A stretch of 64,000 nt of DNA from NCBI RefSeq assembly GCF_900176635.1, contig NZ_FXLN01000004.1, forward strand, positions 1,322,231-1,386,230, given 5' to 3'. Both the position numbers and the translations under genes were made by a program. Shown here piece after piece: positions 8,682 to 16,808 of this stretch; the stretch's first letter is position 1, and every line of letters starts with the position of its first letter. The notes below the pieces were generated by a model. It had not been told where the DNA came from. It ran no database searches and worked only from the letters and a program-made list of their open reading frames with translations. This DNA is from Clostridium merdae (GTDB lineage Bacteria; Bacillota; Clostridia; Oscillospirales; Acutalibacteraceae).

Positions 8682-9539
8682 ATGGGTAACCATAACATTT
8701 ACAAAACAGAAAAAGGACGAACCGCCGTTTTAAATGCCTATAACAACATGCTTTCTCGGTGGCCGGTAGCTTATGAACAGCATTTTATCATTACGTGCTT
8801 AGGGCACACCTTTGTGCTGCAAAGCGGAGAGAAACAAAACCCACCGGTGATTTTGCTGCATGGCTCCGGTTCTAACTCTGCCATGTGGATGACAACCGTA
8901 AGGGAGCTATGCAATTCCCACTGTGTGTATTGCATCGACATTCCTGGCGAGCCAGGGAAAAGCGCAGAGAATCAGCTTTCGATTGCCAATGAAACCTATA
9001 CGGATTGGCTCGATGATGTTCTGAAAGGGTTAAATCTTCCCCAAGCGGCATTTGTGGGCATTTCTTTGGGAGGTCACTTATCGGCAGCGTATGCCATTCG
9101 TTACCCTCAAAAGGTATCGCAGCTTGTACTGATTAATCCATCCGGATTCGGGAAACAAAGAGCCTCATTTATGCTAAAATCGCTGCCGCTTATGCTACTC
9201 GGTAAACAGGGCAGGTTCATCATTGCTCACTCTTTATACGGCGATGTAATCCCACCAAAATCGGCAATTCATTACACCACATCAATTGCAAGGCATTTTA
9301 AACCAAGGCTTGAGAAAATTCCTTTGTTTAAGAGCAAAGAAATTTGCAAACTAACCATGCCTGTGCTTTGTATCCTGGGGGAAAAGGACACCATGCTTTA
9401 TGCCGAACAAACCGAAAGACGAATTAACACCCTGCTACCCAACGCAGAGGTGCAAATGATACCCGGTGCGGGGCATGCACTCCTCCACATTGCAAAAGAC
9501 ATTGATTACTTTTTGAACCATAGCGTGCCGGCAAAATAA
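8682..9539 (+). CDS. Alpha/beta-fold hydrolase
   Basis: A 285-residue alpha/beta hydrolase. The oxyanion region is LLHGSGSNS (about residues 64-72), the nucleophile elbow GISLGG (Ser near residue 129), and the late acid and base are likely the Asp in GEKDTML and the His in GAGHALLH. Such enzymes cleave esters, amides or epoxides; the substrate is not predictable. It is the third gene of the PadR-DUF4180 operon, with only three bases to its upstream neighbour and a terminator 20-70 bases after the stop. Expression is therefore probably induced with the regulator, as for a detoxification enzyme, which is inference. Confidence 0.92.
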   Translation: MGNHNIYKTEKGRTAVLNAYNNMLSRWPVAYEQHFIITCLGHTFVLQSGEKQNPPVILLHGSGSNSAMWMTTVRELCNSHCVYCIDIPGEPGKSAENQLSIANETYTDWLDDVLKGLNLPQAAFVGISLGGHLSAAYAIRYPQKVSQLVLINPSGFGKQRASFMLKSLPLMLLGKQGRFIIAHSLYGDVIPPKSAIHYTTSIARHFKPRLEKIPLFKSKEICKLTMPVLCILGEKDTMLYAEQTERRINTLLPNAEVQMIPGAGHALLHIAKDIDYFLNHSVPAK

Positions 9540-9560
9540 TGTATTACTTATATCATCATG

Positions 9561-9608
9561 AAAAGAAGCGGCTCTATCTCAAATGAGATTAGAACCACTT
9601 CTTTTTTA
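9561..9608 (+). terminator. Terminator of the PadR-DUF4180-hydrolase operon
   Basis: A long imperfect hairpin, AAAAGAAG...CTTCTTTT, whose inner ATCTC/GAGAT pair closes a short loop, followed by a T run at 9602-9607. The A run on the other side lets it serve the convergent methyltransferase gene too. Confidence 0.8.
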
Positions 9609-9630
9609 ACATATAAATAAGTTAAAGCAC

Positions 9631-10281
9631 TCACTTTCCCCCACAGATGCAAAGACCAAAAAAATCGGCAGTAACCGTTGCTTTGTTCAGGTCAGTGTTG
9701 CGCAAAAGCTCTGTAATTTCAGATATGGTATATGCGGCATTTAATGAGCTGATAAATCCGGGGCGCATTTCTTTTGGTTGGGTAGAAGAGAATATCATCG
9801 CCTTTTTCAGCGGGTGTACGTCGCGCCGCAAATCCGTAATACAGTACCGACCGCCAGTGCGAAGCACCCGGTAAATCTCATTAAATGCACGAATAGGATT
9901 CTCCCACTCATGCAATGAGCCATTTGAGAAAACCGTATCAAAGCTTTCGTCCTCAAACGGCAGCTCCATGCAGTTCCCTAGAACATAGTTGGCTTTAATT
10001 CCGTACTCTGTGGCGTTTTTTTCTGCAAATTGAATCATAGCGGGGCTAATTTCACACCCGGTAAGGCTAACCGCATTCAGCTTTTTTGCCAGCTCTAACC
10101 CTACATAGCCAGGCCCTGGTCCAAGCTCTAGCATATTGCCGCCAGTAAGACCGGAGGCCGCCATAGCGTCTACGCCGTTCCATCCCTTGTCGCGCATACC
10201 GCGTGCAAATTGGTCGAACATTTCTACGGTTACTTCGTTCTGAATTCCCTCGTTCGTTTCAATCACTCGCAATTTCATCAT
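9631..10281 (-). CDS. Class I SAM-dependent methyltransferase
   Basis: A 216-residue methyltransferase of the UbiE/Methyltransf_11 type. Motif I is MLELGPGPGYVGLELA (about residues 50-65), motif II includes GCEISPAM, and NGSLHEWENP and GGRYCITDLRR mark the post-I and motif III region. The substrate is unknown. The start is placed at the ATG at 10281: GGAGG lies seven bases upstream, and the ATGA overlap with the PadR stop (10278-10281) points to translational coupling. The longer reading to 10326 would extend into the regulator. Pairing with a PadR gene suggests induction by a small molecule, possibly one that is methylated; that is inference. Confidence 0.9.
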   Translation of the reverse strand: MMKLRVIETNEGIQNEVTVEMFDQFARGMRDKGWNGVDAMAASGLTGGNMLELGPGPGYVGLELAKKLNAVSLTGCEISPAMIQFAEKNATEYGIKANYVLGNCMELPFEDESFDTVFSNGSLHEWENPIRAFNEIYRVLRTGGRYCITDLRRDVHPLKKAMIFSSTQPKEMRPGFISSLNAAYTISEITELLRNTDLNKATVTADFFGLCICGGK

Positions 10282-10820
10282 TTCTTTGCCTCCTCTATTA
10301 AGCTGTTTCGAGATTGCAATGCCCATTCCAGCTCTGCTTTATAATGCAGAAGATGATGGTCAAAAATTATTTTTGCAGAGGTTCTATATTGCGCGGGAAT
10401 ATACCCTAAGGTTTCGTTGCAATGTGTTTCAAGACCCGCAATTATTGCTTGTAGATTATCTATGTGAGCACTCAGGCTCTCCGCCAAAGCACCTTCCTTT
10501 AGAGAATCGGAAAAATAAATGGTACCGTCAATGTCAAAGGTTGGGCGGTACTCTATTTTTAGTGATTGTAACAGAAGCTCCTGAAAGTGCGCGGCGCCTG
10601 CCTCCCCTACTTCATACACTGTTTTTTCTGGCCGTGCGCCCTGTTTATCGCTATGGGCGGTAATTAACCCTTTGGCCTGCATTTTTTCTAGATGATAATA
10701 CACCGTTGGCAGCTTAATTTGCGTAAAATCTTCCAGCTGCTCCTCCAGCATTTTTTTAATCTGATACCCATGCTGCGGGCCAAAACGCAGTAAAAGGCCC
10801 AAAATATAAAGTGGAATCAT
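10278..10820 (-). CDS. PadR-family transcriptional regulator
   Basis: A 180-residue PadR regulator with the N-terminal winged helix MIPLYILGLLLRFGPQHGYQI, a recognition region VYYHLEKMQAKGLI (about residues 40-53) and a C-terminal helical domain. The start is the ATG at 10820 behind AAAAGGAG. The promoter upstream carries two related palindromes, so autorepression is likely. The methyltransferase gene overlaps its stop by four bases and forms one operon with it. A second PadR gene reads away from the same 130-bp intergenic region; cross-control between the two is possible but not shown. Confidence 0.93.
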   Translation of the reverse strand: MIPLYILGLLLRFGPQHGYQIKKMLEEQLEDFTQIKLPTVYYHLEKMQAKGLITAHSDKQGARPEKTVYEVGEAGAAHFQELLLQSLKIEYRPTFDIDGTIYFSDSLKEGALAESLSAHIDNLQAIIAGLETHCNETLGYIPAQYRTSAKIIFDHHLLHYKAELEWALQSRNSLIEEAKK

Positions 10821-10836
10821 GTTTATATCTCCTTTT

Positions 10837-10884
10837 AGTCAGCACTGACTATTTATAGTATACTCAGTACTGACTAAATGTCAA
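10837..10884 (-). promoter_or_regulatory. Promoter with two PadR-type palindromes
   Basis: On the minus strand TTGACA (10884-10879) and TATACT (10862-10857) form a sigma-A promoter with a 16-bp spacer. Two related 14-bp palindromic sites, AGTCAGCACTGACT at 10837-10850 and ACTCAGTACTGACT at 10862-10875, lie with centres 25 bp apart: one inside the spacer, one just downstream of the -10. This arrangement fits repression by the adjacent PadR protein. Confidence 0.8.
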
Positions 10885-10892
10885 CTATTTAA

Positions 10893-10928
10893 TTGACATT
10901 TTATAAAACTGGATGTATCATAATGATA
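10893..10928 (+). promoter_or_regulatory. Sigma-A promoter of the divergent PadR gene
   Basis: TTGACA at 10893-10898, a 17-bp spacer and TATCAT at 10916-10921. The -10 lies in the dyad TATCAT-A-ATGATA (10916-10928), a candidate operator. It differs from the sites of the neighbouring PadR promoter. Confidence 0.75.
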
Positions 10929-10950
10929 TATTATAGAGGAGGGTTTTGTC

Positions 10951-11517
10951 ATCAGAGAAAACACAGGACTATCAAAATTTGTAATACTGGGTATTTTGGC
11001 GCACTCGCCGCAAACCGGCTATACCATAAAAAAGTGGATTGAAAACGAATACAGCTATTTTTGGCAGGAGAGCTACGGGCAAATATACCCAACCTTAAAA
11101 AAGCTAGTTGCCGAAGGGTATGCCAACTGCGAACCGGAGGCGAAGTTCGAAAATGGACGCGGGCAAATTATATACCAGATTACCGACGCTGGTCGGCTCG
11201 AGCTAACCAACTGGCTGAAAAAAGAGCCGCAAATAGAGAAGCTGCGCTACGAAATACTGCTTAAAATCTCATTTGGTAAAAATGCGGAAACACAAACACT
11301 GCTCACCCATCTGGATGAGTTTAAAACTCGAAACAAAAGGCTCGTTCAAGAAATGAACAGTTACATGGTACAAATGGATGAACGTTCGGAAGAAGTGGAG
11401 TGTTTTTACAGCCAGCTCACGGCTCTGTGCGGCGTTTATGTTTATTCCGCTATGGAAAAGTGGGCAGAGGAAGCCAAACGAAGAATTCTCGAAAGAAACA
11501 ATGAAAAAAACGAATAA
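10951..11517 (+). CDS. PadR-family regulator with apparent non-standard start codon
   Basis: PadR regulator of about 188 residues: winged helix (LSKFVILGILAHSPQTGYTI, then WQESYGQIYPTLKKL) and a C-terminal helical domain. The first conventional start in frame is TTG at 10996, which has no ribosome site and would cut off helix 1 of the DNA-binding domain (SKFVILGI). A strong GAGGAGG at 10936-10942 points instead to the ATC codon at 10951, in frame and at ideal distance. No ATG, GTG or TTG lies between. Translation may begin at AUC, or a point change may have removed an ATG; a sequencing error is also possible. A good promoter lies upstream. The flavodoxin gene follows after 120 bases. Confidence 0.8.
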   Translation: MRENTGLSKFVILGILAHSPQTGYTIKKWIENEYSYFWQESYGQIYPTLKKLVAEGYANCEPEAKFENGRGQIIYQITDAGRLELTNWLKKEPQIEKLRYEILLKISFGKNAETQTLLTHLDEFKTRNKRLVQEMNSYMVQMDERSEEVECFYSQLTALCGVYVYSAMEKWAEEAKRRILERNNEKNE

Positions 11518-11637
11518 TAGAATGCTGCACTTCCCTTATTCTCTTATAGATATGTATTAAAACATCGGCCCCGGGGAAAATCCGAAGCCGATGAAGAGGC
11601 AATCATAAAATATGATTATAGAAAAGGAGATTTATGT

Positions 11638-12114
11638 ATGGCTGCATTAGTTGTTTATTTTTCATTCGAAGGCAATACGAAACTGATTGCAAAAACCATT
11701 GCGGAAACGGTAGGTGCCGATTTAACCGAACTCAAAACCAGCAAAGAATACCCTAAGCAAGGCTTTCAAAAGTTCTTTTGGGGCGGAAAAAGTGTTCTAT
11801 TTGGAGAGAAACCAGAACTTACAAACGACCCCATCGATTTAAGCCGCTACGACACCATCATTCTAGGAACACCTGTGTGGGCCGGTTCTTTTGCTCCTCC
11901 CTTAAAAACCTTTTTCAGCAAATACCAAATTACCGGCAAACGGATTGCTTTATTCGCCTCCCATGGTGGCGGCGGAGCCAAAAAGTGTATGGCAACTATA
12001 AAAGCCACTATCCCTAATAATGATTTTATTGGCGAAATAGACTTTCAAGACCCCAAGAAACACCCTGAAGAAAATGCTGCCAAGGCAGTAGAATGGGCAC
12101 AAAAGCTGCTTTAA
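11638..12114 (+). CDS. Flavodoxin
   Basis: A 158-residue flavodoxin-fold protein that would carry FMN and move electrons in the cytoplasm. The phosphate-binding loop is SFEGNTKLIAKTI (about residues 9-21), and the isoalloxazine-contact loops are GTPVWAGSFAPPLKTF (about 76-91) and SHGGGGAKKC. It matches the stand-alone flavodoxins often found beside regulators in Clostridia. AAAAGGAGA precedes the ATG at 11638; a second ATG four bases earlier is out of frame. It lies downstream of the PadR gene but separated by a hairpin-containing gap, so co-transcription is uncertain. Confidence 0.92.
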   Translation: MAALVVYFSFEGNTKLIAKTIAETVGADLTELKTSKEYPKQGFQKFFWGGKSVLFGEKPELTNDPIDLSRYDTIILGTPVWAGSFAPPLKTFFSKYQITGKRIALFASHGGGGAKKCMATIKATIPNNDFIGEIDFQDPKKHPEENAAKAVEWAQKLL

Positions 12115-12132
12115 AAGCAGGTTGTTTTCAAA

Positions 12133-12957
12133 TTATTTTATCTTTTCAACCGCAATACTTATCTGCATTAAATAGCCGTCTTCCTCTTTTTGAGAAACAT
12201 TATCAAACAGGCTATCTTCAAACGAAAAATCGCCGATTTGAAAAGAATTTTGAATACAATAGCCTTTGATTCTTTCGTAGGTATCGCCAATTGTTTTATA
12301 ACTTCCCCGGTGAAAAGCGATTAAATAAAGAGCTTTGGGTTTTATAAAAGTAGCATCGCTCCTTTTCGTTGTTCTGGCAAAGAAATAAATATTATGAAAG
12401 TAGTTGCGATTTAGAATATCTTCTCGGCTCAGCATTGTACCTACAAAAGACGTACTTTCTGAAGTAACCTGGTCTTCAAAGCGCTTGAATTCATGCATCC
12501 ACTGAATCGAATCCTTTGTACTAATCTCATACAATAAATCGCTGAGAATCAGGTACTCTTCTTCCTGTTCCTCCAGAAAAATCTGTTGGTCGTCTACATG
12601 AATCCCTTTCTCGGTAACCTGAATGGATTCTGTCAGCAGGTGCCTAATCTGGTGAAGCTTTGCAATTTTTTGATCAATTTCTACAATCTTCTGGCGAGAT
12701 AATTCCTGCAATTTTTCCGGCGTTCTTTCATCCAGATACTGCTTCATTTCATGCAGTGGAACACTTAGCTCTTTGAGCATCGTGATAATCAGAAAAATAT
12801 CGAACTGTTCGGAAGAATAATAACGGTACCCTTTTTCATCGGTAATGGCGGGCTGAAACAGTCCAATGTCATCGTAGTGAAAAAGGGTTCTTTTATTTAC
12901 TCCGCATATTTTTGCAAATTCACCCGTCGAAAAATAGTCACTTAAATATTTAGCCAT
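12133..12957 (-). CDS. MerR-family transcriptional regulator with GyrI-like effector domain
   Basis: A 274-residue regulator: MerR DNA-binding domain (residues about 8-80, FSTGEFAKICGVNKRTLFHYD and GLFQPA, then KGYRYYSSEQ), a coiled-coil dimer helix (about 85-120) and a GyrI-like effector domain (about 125-274). Proteins of this build resemble BmrR and sense drugs, then unwind promoters that have a long spacer. The divergent ABC exporter promoter has just such a 19-bp spacer, so this regulator very likely activates it. The stop is 18 bases from that of the flavodoxin gene on the other strand. The start ATG at 12957 gives a normal family N-terminus. Confidence 0.92.
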   Translation of the reverse strand: MAKYLSDYFSTGEFAKICGVNKRTLFHYDDIGLFQPAITDEKGYRYYSSEQFDIFLIITMLKELSVPLHEMKQYLDERTPEKLQELSRQKIVEIDQKIAKLHQIRHLLTESIQVTEKGIHVDDQQIFLEEQEEEYLILSDLLYEISTKDSIQWMHEFKRFEDQVTSESTSFVGTMLSREDILNRNYFHNIYFFARTTKRSDATFIKPKALYLIAFHRGSYKTIGDTYERIKGYCIQNSFQIGDFSFEDSLFDNVSQKEEDGYLMQISIAVEKIK

Positions 12958-12977
12958 AATAAAATTAAAATACCCCC

Positions 12978-13008
12978 TTGACTATCTGGTTACGTTATAC
13001 CTTATTAT
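12978..13008 (+). promoter_or_regulatory. MerR-type promoter with 19-bp spacer
   Basis: TTGACT at 12978-12983 and TATTAT at 13003-13008 are separated by 19 bases, not the usual 17. Long-spacer promoters are the hallmark of MerR-activated genes. A GGT-N8-ACC dyad sits inside the spacer. The promoter drives the ABC exporter and lies directly upstream of the divergent MerR gene. Confidence 0.78.
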
Positions 13009-13046
13009 AAAGAGCGAAATCAATTATTACAAGCAGGGAGTTACTT

Positions 13047-14795
13047 ATGATTCAGCTTTTTCGTTTCTTAAAACCTTATAAAGTCGCATTAATCACACTC
13101 ATTGTTTTAACCTTTACGATGACAGTGGGAACCCTGTATGTCCCTACTCTCACAGCAGATATTGTAAACAAGGGAATTTTAGTCGGTAATATTCCTTACA
13201 TCATCAAAACAGGCGCGTTCATGCTGCTTGTTTCTGCTCTTACCGGAGGGGTAACGGTTTGGAGCAATCGCCTGGGAGCAGATATTTCTGCCAGACTTGC
13301 TCGAGACATTCGAGGGGCTATTTTCACCAAGGTGCAAACCTTTTCGCTCAACGACTTTAACAAAATCGGTACTGCATCCATGATTACCCGTGCAACGAGC
13401 GATGTAACGCTTATTGGCGATAGTGCCGTTTTATTTGTCCTGCTTTTGCTGCCCGCCCCAGTGATGGCGGTTAGCGGGCTTATCCTAGCATTTGCAAAAG
13501 ACCGGGTAATGTCGCTCATCATTGTGGCAACTATGGTGATTTTTGTAGTGGCTGCCGCACTACTGGGTAAAAAAGTGATTCCGCTTTTTAAACAAATCCA
13601 ATTAAAAATGGATAACATTAACCGGATCCTAAGGGAAAGCATTATTGGTGTTCGTGTGATTCGCGCATTCCACCGGGAGAGCTATGAAAAAGAACGTATT
13701 GATGGTGCGGCGATTGATTACGCTGAAAACAACATTCGAATTAATAAAATGATTGCTGTTTTACAGCCGATTGCAATGCTGATTATAAACGGTGGCATTA
13801 TTGGTGTGTTATGGATTGGTGGTGTACGCGCCGCTGAGGGAGCGATTCACATTGGTGACATTATCGCCATGGTCGAGTATTGTTTTTTGATTCTAATCTT
13901 TCTTATTATGGGCGTTATGATGTTCATGTATATTCCGCGTGCACAAGCTTGTGCTGCCCGAATTAATGAGGTTCTCTCGATAGAGCCTACCATAACGGAC
14001 CCCACAATTCCCTCTTCCAAAACACAAGAACACGCGCACTTGGAATTTAAAGACGTTACATTCCGCTACCCAAATGCCGAGGAGGCTGTATTAAGCAACT
14101 TAACCTTTGAATCAAAGCCGGGCGAGGTAACTGCGATTATTGGTGGAACCGGGTCTGGTAAATCCACCATTGCAAACCTGATTCTGCGATTCTATGAAAT
14201 AGAAAGTGGGAGCATTCTCCTAAATGGTGTAGATATTCGAGAAATGAAGCAAAAAGAGCTTCGAGATAAAATCGGCTTTGTTCCTCAAAAAACCTTTTTA
14301 TTCAGTGGTACAATTGCAGAAAACATTTGTTATGGCATGGCAAGCGCGACCGAGCAGCAAATGGAGCACGCCGCCAAAATTGCACAGGCGCATGACTTTA
14401 TTATCAATATGGAGGATGGCTACAGCTCCCCCGTTGCACAGGGCGGCGGGAATCTCTCTGGCGGGCAAAAACAGCGTATTGCCATTGCCCGTGCCATTAT
14501 CCGCAAACCCGAGTTTTACGTGTTTGACGACAGCTTCTCTGCTCTCGATTTTTCAACCGATGCAAAGCTACGAGCGGCACTCAAGGAGGAGGTTGGGAAT
14601 TCAACCCTAATTATTGTTGCACAGCGCATTAGCACTATTATGGGAGCAGACCGTATCATTGTGCTGGACGACGGCAAAATTGCAGGCATTGGCAAGCACA
14701 AAGATTTGATGAAGCACTGCGATGTATACCAGCAAATAGCTGCTTCCCAGCTGCGGGAAGAAGAACTAGCATTAGGAGGTGAAACAAATGAGTGA
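13047..14795 (+). CDS. ABC exporter subunit, degenerate ATPase site
   Basis: A 582-residue half-transporter: six transmembrane helices (about residues 1-310) and a nucleotide-binding domain with Walker A GGTGSGKST (about 366-374), Q-loop FVPQKTFLFSG and signature LSGGQKQR. Walker B reads YVFDDSFSALD: the catalytic Glu is replaced by Asp (about residue 494), as in the non-hydrolysing subunit of heterodimeric exporters such as TM287/288, LmrCD or BmrCD. It overlaps the second subunit gene by eight bases. Together they should export drugs or other hydrophobic compounds across the inner membrane. Expression probably depends on the divergent MerR regulator. Confidence 0.93.
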   Translation: MIQLFRFLKPYKVALITLIVLTFTMTVGTLYVPTLTADIVNKGILVGNIPYIIKTGAFMLLVSALTGGVTVWSNRLGADISARLARDIRGAIFTKVQTFSLNDFNKIGTASMITRATSDVTLIGDSAVLFVLLLLPAPVMAVSGLILAFAKDRVMSLIIVATMVIFVVAAALLGKKVIPLFKQIQLKMDNINRILRESIIGVRVIRAFHRESYEKERIDGAAIDYAENNIRINKMIAVLQPIAMLIINGGIIGVLWIGGVRAAEGAIHIGDIIAMVEYCFLILIFLIMGVMMFMYIPRAQACAARINEVLSIEPTITDPTIPSSKTQEHAHLEFKDVTFRYPNAEEAVLSNLTFESKPGEVTAIIGGTGSGKSTIANLILRFYEIESGSILLNGVDIREMKQKELRDKIGFVPQKTFLFSGTIAENICYGMASATEQQMEHAAKIAQAHDFIINMEDGYSSPVAQGGGNLSGGQKQRIAIARAIIRKPEFYVFDDSFSALDFSTDAKLRAALKEEVGNSTLIIVAQRISTIMGADRIIVLDDGKIAGIGKHKDLMKHCDVYQQIAASQLREEELALGGETNE

Positions 14796-16635
14796 TAATA
14801 ACAGCCCAGAAATCAGCGGGTTTGATATGGGGATGGATAACTCCGTAGAACGAGCAAAAAATGTAAAATTAACCACCAAACGCCTATTAAAATACTTGTT
14901 CAAACAAAAAACGAAGCTGCTAGTCATACTCATTACCGTTCTCGTTAGTTCCGCACTTACCCTTGCGGCTCCTTTAATCATGGGTAGTATCATTAATCAG
15001 TTGGCCGATGGCATAAAGGCCTCTTTATTAACTGGCATCAAATTTCAGGTAGACATTACTACCATTGGAAAGACCATCCTCATTCTGCTGGGTGTCTACG
15101 TTTTTACCTCTCTATTTATTTATCTCCAGCAGTTTCATATGGCTAGCGTGGCGCAAACCCTTACAATGGGGCTTCGCAAAGAAATTAGCCAAAAGCTCAA
15201 CCGTTTACCCCTAAAGTATTATGATGCCCATAAAAAGGGAGATTTGCTAAGCCGTGCCACCAGTGACCTTGAAAAGGTAGCAGATAGCCTTCAGCAAGGG
15301 CTGATGCAGCTTATTACCTCTGCCGTAACCATTGTAGCAGGCGTAATTATCATGCTGATCATACACCCTATTTTAACCCTAATTACGCTTGCGGCACTTG
15401 TGCTTTCTATGGTAATAACAACCAAAATCGCGCAAAGGGTTGAGGGTCATTTTGCAGATAATCAGAAGCACCTTGGCGAACTAAACAGCCTAATTGAAGA
15501 ATCCTTTACCGGGCAAGTCGTTGTAAAGGCTTTCAGCGGCGAAGAAAAGACCATCAACGCCTTTGCAGAGGTGAATGAACAGCTTTGCAATGCCAACCGA
15601 AAAGCGCAGTTTACCGCCTTTTCCATTGAGCCATTGATTCGCTTTATTGGTAAAATCGGTTATGCGGTCGTTGCAGTTGTTGGCGGTATTTTTGCGGTAC
15701 AGGGCACAATTACGCTCGGCAGTATTCAGGCATTCTTTCAGTATGTAGATATGTGCTCCGAGCCTATGACGCAAATCTCTTATATATTAAACATGCTGCA
15801 ATCTGCCGTTGCCTCCGCTGAGCGTGTTTTTGAGCTTTTAGACGAAGAAGAAGAGGTGCCCGATACTGAAAATTCAAAACAACTTGCACAGGTAAACGGA
15901 AAGGTTACCTTTGAGAATGTAACCTTTGGCTACCGTGAAGATTCTATGCTTATTGAAAACATGAACGTAGCGGTAACCCCCGGCAGTACCATTGCTATTG
16001 TTGGCCCTACGGGCGCGGGGAAAACCACTCTAGTAAACCTTTTGATGCGCTTTTACGAAATACAAGGCGGAGCAATAAAAATTGACGATGTGAATATCAC
16101 ACAGTTTCAACGTGGCTCTCTGCGGAAAATGTTTGGCATGGTATTGCAGGACACTTGGATTTTTCAAGGGAGCATACAAGAGAATATTGCTTACAGCCGC
16201 CCCGACGCAACGTTAGAAGAAGTGATTGCCGCCGCCAAGGCCGCACACGCAGACCACTTTATTCGAACCTTGCCGCAAGGGTACCAAACCATTTTAAACG
16301 AAGACGGCACCAATGTTTCGCAGGGTCAAAAGCAGCTGCTTACCATTGCCAGAGCGATTCTTGCGAATCCCTCCATGCTAATTTTGGATGAAGCCACCTC
16401 CAGCGTCGACACTCGAACAGAAACAGAAATTCAAAAAGCAATGAAACAGCTGATGCAGGGGCGAACCAGCTTTGTAATTGCACACCGATTATCTACCATT
16501 CGAGATGCTGACTTAATATTGGTGATGCAAAACGGCAGCATTATTGAGCAAGGGAACCACCAAGAACTGCTCCGTAAAAAAGGATTCTACGAAGAGCTGT
16601 ATAACAGCCAATTCGCAAGTAAAGCAGTTGTTTAA
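14788..16635 (+). CDS. ABC exporter subunit, catalytically complete Walker B
   Basis: A 615-residue partner half-transporter: six transmembrane helices (about residues 45-350), Walker A GPTGAGKTT (about 405-413) and a canonical Walker B LILDEATSSVD with the catalytic Glu. Its signature motif is altered to VSQGQKQ. This is complementary to the first subunit, which has an intact signature but a defective Walker B, so the pair should form one active and one degenerate ATP site. AGGAGGT at 14774-14780 sets the ATG at 14788; the GTG at 14779 overlaps that ribosome site. A terminator follows 35-75 bases after the stop. Confidence 0.94.
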   Translation: MSDNNSPEISGFDMGMDNSVERAKNVKLTTKRLLKYLFKQKTKLLVILITVLVSSALTLAAPLIMGSIINQLADGIKASLLTGIKFQVDITTIGKTILILLGVYVFTSLFIYLQQFHMASVAQTLTMGLRKEISQKLNRLPLKYYDAHKKGDLLSRATSDLEKVADSLQQGLMQLITSAVTIVAGVIIMLIIHPILTLITLAALVLSMVITTKIAQRVEGHFADNQKHLGELNSLIEESFTGQVVVKAFSGEEKTINAFAEVNEQLCNANRKAQFTAFSIEPLIRFIGKIGYAVVAVVGGIFAVQGTITLGSIQAFFQYVDMCSEPMTQISYILNMLQSAVASAERVFELLDEEEEVPDTENSKQLAQVNGKVTFENVTFGYREDSMLIENMNVAVTPGSTIAIVGPTGAGKTTLVNLLMRFYEIQGGAIKIDDVNITQFQRGSLRKMFGMVLQDTWIFQGSIQENIAYSRPDATLEEVIAAAKAAHADHFIRTLPQGYQTILNEDGTNVSQGQKQLLTIARAILANPSMLILDEATSSVDTRTETEIQKAMKQLMQGRTSFVIAHRLSTIRDADLILVMQNGSIIEQGNHQELLRKKGFYEELYNSQFASKAVV

Positions 16636-16668
16636 ATAAAAGCTTATTATTTTTAATAGCATTCGGTT

Positions 16669-16710
16669 TTAAAAGAGACATTAACGTGAAAAACGCTAAT
16701 GTCTTTTTTC
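16669..16710 (+). terminator. Terminator of the ABC exporter operon
   Basis: The stem AAAGAGACATTA-aCG pairs with CGc-TAATGTCTTTTTT around a short loop, and a run of T follows directly (16704-16709). Confidence 0.85.
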
Positions 16711-16808
16711 TTTAAATTATTTTAAAATAGGGGTTGCAAATGATTTTTAATGCCCTTATGCTTAATAGCAAGGATATCCTTTTATTCAAAAAGGAGGAAC
16801 AAAACCGC

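Noticed and set aside
11563..11593. Hairpin with 7-bp arms CATCGGC and GCCGATG between a PadR gene and flavodoxin
   Set aside because: It has no T tail and no clear loop structure, so it could not be called a terminator or a regulatory RNA.
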